Below are positions 59,647 through 64,000 of a DNA stretch of 64,000 nt, in pieces. The stretch spans positions 1-64,000 of the forward strand of contig NZ_JAHKKS010000011.1 in NCBI RefSeq assembly GCF_019737615.1. The letters run 5' to 3'. Every line of letters starts with the position of its first letter. Position 1 is the first letter of the stretch. The notes beneath the pieces were generated by a model. The model saw nothing but the letters and a program-made list of their open reading frames with translations. It did not search any database and was not told where the DNA came from. Origin of the DNA: Sphingobium xanthum. GTDB lineage: Bacteria; Pseudomonadota; Alphaproteobacteria; Sphingomonadales; Sphingomonadaceae. The position numbers and the translations under genes were made by a program.

Positions 59647-61011
59647 ATGAAAAAATATCTCCTCATGGCCGTTCTGGCATTCGTCATCGCGGCCGGCGGC
59701 ATCTTCTTCTATTTCTCGCGACCGGACACGGCGCGTCTGGCGGAGAGCGACCTGGAAGGGCGTGAGCCGAAGTTCACGGCGCCGCGCAAGCAACTCATCC
59801 CCACGGTCGGCATTGCCGATCCGGTCGGTTGGGCCGCCAATGCCGCGCCGGTCGCGGCGCGGGGCCTGAAGGTCCAGCGTTTTGCAGCGGGCCTCGATCA
59901 TCCGCGCTCGATGCTCGTCCTGCCCAATGGCGACATTCTGGTTGCCGAGACCAACAGTCCGCCGCGCGAGGCCGAAGGCTTCACCGACTGGGTGATGGGC
60001 AAGCTGATCGGCGCTGCCGGTGCGGGTGGCGCGTCGGCGAATCGCATCACGCTGCTGCGCGACACGGATGGCGATGGCGTCGCCGAGCAGAAGCATGTGC
60101 TGCTCAAGGGCCTCAATTCGCCTTATGGCATGGCGCTGGTCGGCGAGACGCTTTACATCGCCAATACGGACAGCCTGATGGCCTTCCCCTACAAGGAAGG
60201 GATCACGCAGATCACCGATGCGGGCCGCAAGGTGACCAATCTGCCGGCCAATGCGCCGAACAATCACTGGACCCGCAGCCTGGCGGCCAGCCCGACCGGC
60301 AAGCTGTATGTAGGCATCGGATCGAACAGCAACATCGCCGAGCGCGGTCTCGACAGCGAGGACTATCGCGCGCTCGTGCTGGAGATCGATACCAAGGCCG
60401 GTACGTCGAACGCCTATGCCAGTGGCCTGCGCAATCCGACCGACCTTGCGTGGAATCCCTGGACCGGCGGGCTGTGGGCCGTGGTCAACGAGCGGGACAT
60501 GCTCGGCTCCGATCTGGTGCCCGACTATCTGACCGACGTGGAGTTTGCGGCCTTCTATGGCTGGCCCTGGAACTACTGGGGTGGCTATGTCGACAAGCGC
60601 GTCCAGCCGGAGCGGAACGATTTGCGCGAATATACGCGGCGGCCCGCCTTCGCGGTTGGCGCGCATACTGCGCCGCTCGGTCTCGTCTTCACGCCGGGCT
60701 CGGCGCTTGGGGCGCCCCTCGATCACGGCGCATTCGTGGCGCTGCATGGCAGCTGGAACCGCAAGCCGCTCGCCGGCTACAAGGTCGCCTATGTCGCCTT
60801 CAACGCCAAGGGCATGCCGCAGGGCAAGCTCGTCGATGTCCTGACCGGCTTCCTCAACGACAAGGACGAGGCGCAGGGTCGCCCGGTCGATGTGGTCATT
60901 GCCAAAGATGGCGCCCTTCTTGTCAGCGATGATGTCGGCGGTATCGTCTGGCGAGTAACCAATCCGGCAGGCAAGCCGACATCGACCGAGGCGACGCCCC
61001 CGATAGAGTGA
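59647..61011 (+). CDS. Sorbosone dehydrogenase-family PQQ-type beta-propeller protein
   Basis: This 454-residue protein has an N-terminal membrane anchor or signal (YLLMAVLAFVIAAGGIFFYF) and a soluble six-bladed propeller of the glucose/sorbosone dehydrogenase family. Visible are LDHPRSMLVLPNGDILVAETN, the Asp-rich RDTDGDGVAE, LPANAPNNHWTRSLAASPTGKLYVGIGSNSN and HGAFVALHGSWNRKPLAGYKV. Family members oxidise sugars or sugar aldehydes in the periplasm with PQQ. No PQQ synthesis genes are in view; the substrate is unknown. Confidence 0.88.
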   Translation: MKKYLLMAVLAFVIAAGGIFFYFSRPDTARLAESDLEGREPKFTAPRKQLIPTVGIADPVGWAANAAPVAARGLKVQRFAAGLDHPRSMLVLPNGDILVAETNSPPREAEGFTDWVMGKLIGAAGAGGASANRITLLRDTDGDGVAEQKHVLLKGLNSPYGMALVGETLYIANTDSLMAFPYKEGITQITDAGRKVTNLPANAPNNHWTRSLAASPTGKLYVGIGSNSNIAERGLDSEDYRALVLEIDTKAGTSNAYASGLRNPTDLAWNPWTGGLWAVVNERDMLGSDLVPDYLTDVEFAAFYGWPWNYWGGYVDKRVQPERNDLREYTRRPAFAVGAHTAPLGLVFTPGSALGAPLDHGAFVALHGSWNRKPLAGYKVAYVAFNAKGMPQGKLVDVLTGFLNDKDEAQGRPVDVVIAKDGALLVSDDVGGIVWRVTNPAGKPTSTEATPPIE

Positions 61012-61029
61012 ACCTCCTGGGATCGCGGC

Positions 61030-61869
61030 TCAGCTCGCGTTCAGTGTTCGCCCCTCGCGCCCGGCCAGTTCCACCACATATTGCCAGGCAACCCGCCCGG
61101 AGCGGCTGCCGCGCTGCGTCGCCCACTGGATCGCCGCTGCCGGTTCGAACGAGAGTCCGTAGCGCTCGGCATAGCGCGTGACGATCGCGACATAGGCGTC
61201 CTGATCGAGCGCGTGAAAGCCGAGCGACAGGCCGAAGCGATCCGAGAGGGCGAGCCGGTCGTCGACCACGTCGCGCTTGTTGATCGGGTCATCCTGCTCG
61301 GACATGGAGCGCGGCACGATATGGCGTCGATTGGACGTGGCGTAGAGCCGCACATGGCTGCCGCGCGCGCCCGCGCTGCCCTGCAGCAGCGAGCGAAGCG
61401 CCCGCGCATCGGCGCCGAAGTCGCCGTCGAAGCCGAGATCGTCGATATAGAGTATAATCGGCCGGCTGGTCGTGCGCAGCAGCGAGAAAAGCCCGGCCAG
61501 GCTGCGCAGATCATCGGTCGCGACCTCGACCATGGCGAGCGGCAGCCCCTCCTTCTGGACCTGGCCGACACAGGCGGCGACCGTTGCTGATTTGCCGGTG
61601 CCGCGCGCGCCCCAGAGCAGCACGTCGTGCGCCGCATGGCCCCGGGCGAGGCGGCGGCTGTTTTCGAGGCAGGCTTCCTTCTGCGCATCGATCCCGGCCA
61701 GCAGCGCATAGTCGACCGGCTCGAAGGCATCGACCGGCGCGATCGCCTTGCCGTCCCAGCGATAGGCCGGATGCGCCTCGAGATCGGCCGGGGCCGGAGC
61801 AGGCGGCGCGATCCGGTCGAGGGCGGCGGCGATGCGGGCCAGCGCCGTGTCTGTGGTCTCGTTGGTCAT
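61030..61869 (-). CDS. DUF815 AAA-type ATPase
   Basis: This 279-residue cytoplasmic ATPase has Walker A LLWGARGTGKSATVAACV, Walker B-like IILYIDDLGFD, and SNRRHIVPRSMSEQDDP, characteristic of DUF815. The family has no established role. An N-terminal Pro/Ala-rich segment precedes the core. The start at 61869 (MTNETTDTA) matches family length; the longer frame upstream lacks conserved residues. It is convergent with the sorbosone-dehydrogenase-like gene and divergent from the threonylcarbamoyl-AMP synthase gene. Confidence 0.88.
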   Translation of the reverse strand: MTNETTDTALARIAAALDRIAPPAPAPADLEAHPAYRWDGKAIAPVDAFEPVDYALLAGIDAQKEACLENSRRLARGHAAHDVLLWGARGTGKSATVAACVGQVQKEGLPLAMVEVATDDLRSLAGLFSLLRTTSRPIILYIDDLGFDGDFGADARALRSLLQGSAGARGSHVRLYATSNRRHIVPRSMSEQDDPINKRDVVDDRLALSDRFGLSLGFHALDQDAYVAIVTRYAERYGLSFEPAAAIQWATQRGSRSGRVAWQYVVELAGREGRTLNAS

Positions 61870-62017
61870 GGCGCGTCTCTCTAGAGTGATTTCGAGCCAG
61901 ATGGAATCATCTGGCGGCTCGGAAATCGCGAACAACAAACAACGCTGATTCGCTGTCAGCGGCAAAGGGTCTCGTTCAGGGCTTCATCCTGTCACACAGC
62001 GCCGCTATAGGCCCGAC

Positions 62018-62974
62018 ATGCCGCATCGCGCCCGGACGATCGAGACTCAGATCAGAGCCTATGACGGCGCGTCGCTGATCGAGGCCGCGACGCTGATCCG
62101 TGCGGGCGAGCCGGTCGCCGTGCCGACCGAGACCGTCTATGGCCTCGCCGCCGATGCGACGAAGGAGACCGCCGTGGCGCGCATCTATGCCGCGAAAGGG
62201 CGCCCCTCGTTCAATCCGCTGATCGTCCATGTCGCCGATCTGGAAATGGCACGGCGGCTCGTGGCTTTTTCGTCCGCTGCGGAAACGCTGGCGAGGGCCT
62301 TCTGGCCAGGCGCTCTGACGATGGTGCTACCGCGGCTGCCCGATTGCCCGGTGGCGGAGCTGGCAAGTGCCGGCCTGCCGACCCTGGCGGTGCGGTTGCC
62401 GTCGCACCCCGCGATGCGCTCGCTCATTGCCGCCGCCGGCGTGCCGCTTGCCGCGCCTTCCGCCAACGCCTCGGGCGGCATCAGCCCCACCCGCGCTTCC
62501 CATGTGCTGGCGAGCCTCGGCGGACGCATCCCGTTCATCCTCGATGCCGGCCCAACCAGCGACGGCGTTGAATCCACAATCGTTCGGCCTGATGCGGCAG
62601 CGATCACCTTGCTGCGCCCCGGCCCGATCACGCCGGCGATGATCGAAGCGGCGATCGGTCTGCCGGTCGTAGATCCACGCCAGGCTGAAGGCATCACGGC
62701 GCCCGGCCAGCTCGAAAGCCACTATGCCCCGTCCAAGCCGCTGACCCTCAATGCCGACGTGCCGGTCGAGGGGCGCTTTCACATCGGCTTCGGCCCGGGG
62801 CCCTGCCAGCGCAATCTGAGCGCCACCGGTGATCTGGTGGAGGCGGCCGCCAATCTTTTCGCGACCCTGCACGAAGCGGATGCCAGCTCCTTTTCCGGAA
62901 TCACCGTTGCGCCCATTCCCGAGCGCGATATCGGCATCGCGATCAACGACAGGTTGCGCCGCGCCGCAGCATGA
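62018..62974 (+). CDS. tsaC: L-threonylcarbamoyladenylate synthase (Sua5 type)
   Basis: This 318-residue enzyme makes threonylcarbamoyl-AMP for the t6A modification of tRNA at position 37. It has the YrdC domain (about 15-205: VPTETVYGLAADAT, IYAAKGRPSFNPLIVHV, AAPSANASGGISPT) plus the C-terminal Sua5 domain with the linker PGQLESHYAPSKPL. The extra domain distinguishes it from short TsaC. A start at 62018 gives the expected N terminus. Confidence 0.93.
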   Translation: MPHRARTIETQIRAYDGASLIEAATLIRAGEPVAVPTETVYGLAADATKETAVARIYAAKGRPSFNPLIVHVADLEMARRLVAFSSAAETLARAFWPGALTMVLPRLPDCPVAELASAGLPTLAVRLPSHPAMRSLIAAAGVPLAAPSANASGGISPTRASHVLASLGGRIPFILDAGPTSDGVESTIVRPDAAAITLLRPGPITPAMIEAAIGLPVVDPRQAEGITAPGQLESHYAPSKPLTLNADVPVEGRFHIGFGPGPCQRNLSATGDLVEAAANLFATLHEADASSFSGITVAPIPERDIGIAINDRLRRAAA

Positions 62975-63233
62975 GACCGCCTTGCGTGACGCCGGTCGTA
63001 AGCAGCGCACAACTAGCCGGGATAGCGGCATTTTTCACGTTTGATGGTGCAACTCTTCGCGGAACCGCAGGATTTCAGCCCTGAGCCGCGTGCTCGGGAC
63101 GGGGCGGCAGGAGCACGCTTCATCGCTCCCCTGTTGGTGAGCGGGGCCTCGTCGCTAGTGCGCTTTTTCTTCGGGTTGTGCTTCGCAGCAATCGAAACGA
63201 TCGCGTGGAGCCAAAAGAATAAAGGACGTCGCA

Positions 63234-64000
63234 TTGCTGGGCCTTTCGAGAGTCGACCTCGATCCATCCATCGTTTTCATTGCGTTTCTCGCACTGCTGT
63301 CCGCCTTGCTGACATTGCGCGCGCTGGCCGCGCCACACCGCCCTGCGCGGCCGGTGTCGGAGGAAGGGGCGGAGCTGATCGGCGGATGCTCGGGCGCCCT
63401 GCTGCTGGCCTGGCTGACGACGGGTGAGCTTGTGCCTGCGCTCCCGGCCTTTCTGCTGTGTCTCTGTGGTGCGGCGCTGGCGCGCTATGTTGTCCATCGC
63501 CTGAGCATGCCGGGCATTCTCTGGATGACGAGCGCGGTGGCGGGTTTCTTCATCGGGGGCCTCTGGACCTGGCTTTTCCTGCAGGAAGCGGGGCTGCCCC
63601 GTTCACTCGAGATCGCGGCGCTCGCCGGCTTTGCTCTTTCCGTTCCCCTTTTCGCCATCGCCCAGATCGCCGGTTTCGCGCGCGAGGCCGTGGTGACGCA
63701 CGAGCGCTGGCGCCAGCCCTTCGAGCCGGCGACGAACACGGCGCCTGCCCGCCGCTTCAAGGTGTCGCTCCAGCTGCCCTGCTATGCCGAGCCGCCCGAG
63801 ATCGTGATGGGCACGATGAACCGCCTCGCCGCGCTCGATCACGACAATTTCGAAGTGCTGGTCTGCGACAACAACACGCAGGACGAGCGTCTCTGGCGCC
63901 CGCTCGAGGCGCATTGCCGCACGCTCAACGCGCGCATGGGCCGCGAATGCTTCCGCTTCTTCCATGTCGCCCCGCTGGAGGGCGCGAAGGCCGGCGCGCT
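63234..64000 (+). CDS. Family 2 glycosyltransferase with N-terminal membrane region (partial)
   Basis: The window ends inside this gene, leaving 255 codons. After a short leader come about five transmembrane helices (IVFIAFLALLSALLTL, LLLAWLTTG, FLLCLCGAALA, LWMTSAVAGFFIGGLW, IAALAGFALSVPLFAI). The start of a GT2 catalytic domain follows: SLQLPCYAEPPEIVMGTMNRLAALDHDNFEVLVCDNNTQDERLW (nucleotide-sugar motif). It resembles processive glucan synthases of the NdvB/BcsA type. A TTG start at 63234 is preferred because AAAGGA precedes it; it is the first codon of the frame with a ribosome site. Confidence 0.8.
   Translation, partial: MLGLSRVDLDPSIVFIAFLALLSALLTLRALAAPHRPARPVSEEGAELIGGCSGALLLAWLTTGELVPALPAFLLCLCGAALARYVVHRLSMPGILWMTSAVAGFFIGGLWTWLFLQEAGLPRSLEIAALAGFALSVPLFAIAQIAGFAREAVVTHERWRQPFEPATNTAPARRFKVSLQLPCYAEPPEIVMGTMNRLAALDHDNFEVLVCDNNTQDERLWRPLEAHCRTLNARMGRECFRFFHVAPLEGAKAGA

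Noticed and set aside
1-64000. CRISPR arrays, tRNA and rRNA genes
   Set aside because: No regularly spaced repeats and no tRNA arms (GTTCGAATC-type T-loops with cloverleaf context) or rRNA stretches were found.

Overview
The window looks like chromosomal DNA of a sphingomonad (Alphaproteobacteria, Sphingomonadaceae). The grounds are high GC, a LigE-type glutathione-dependent beta-etherase, a PEPxxWA-CTERM protein, a TrcR (DUF1013) protein, a DUF1192 protein beside a quinone oxidoreductase, and a gene-transfer-agent (GTA) tail cluster in the gene order I associate with sphingomonads. No tRNA, rRNA or CRISPR array was seen.

Region 1 (1-16.4 kb) lies between two identical 332-bp fragments of a decayed IS110-type element. 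It holds the LigE-like etherase, a minus-strand run (HIBADH-like dehydrogenase, secreted amidohydrolase, ManA, two STAS-like paralogues), a threonine ammonia-lyase, a compact molybdate uptake locus (ModE-like regulator, candidate operator, modA, modB, modC), a MarR regulator, a TonB-dependent receptor, and a cyanide-insensitive-type cytochrome bd operon ending in a 39-residue CydX-like subunit.

Region 2 (16.7-31.3 kb) is mostly housekeeping: gshA-rsmE, ubiA, a DedA-like protein, lnt, metK and trmB. Small exported or hypothetical proteins are interspersed, including an AT-richer DUF4265 gene. Several dispersed palindromic repeats lie between genes.

Region 3 (31.3-42.5 kb) is the most unusual part. 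A LuxR-type regulator has a lux-box-like palindrome abutting a sigma70-like promoter in its leader. It is followed directly by a GTA cluster whose head module is gone. Only the last ~75 codons of the major capsid gene remain. The adaptor, tail terminator, tail tube, chaperones, tape measure, DUF2460/TIM-barrel protein, hub, NlpC/P60 peptidase, tail-tip protein and DUF2793 gene follow. A PEPxxWA-CTERM gene with its own terminator sits inside the tail module, no g7 stopper gene is present, and the hub gene has an apparent 1-nt frameshift near its end. The cluster is either a decaying GTA or a tail-only remnant.

Region 4 (42.7-64 kb) returns to core functions: an OmpA-like protein with a 26-proline hinge, Bax-inhibitor-1, two GSTs, clpA, flagellin, an LpxH-like phosphatase with a glycosyltransferase, trcR, an acyl-CoA ligase with a palindromic operator-like site, a two-component pair (HWE-type kinase and single-domain receiver), a sorbosone-dehydrogenase-like protein, a DUF815 ATPase, threonylcarbamoyl-AMP synthase, and a family 2 glycosyltransferase cut by the window end.
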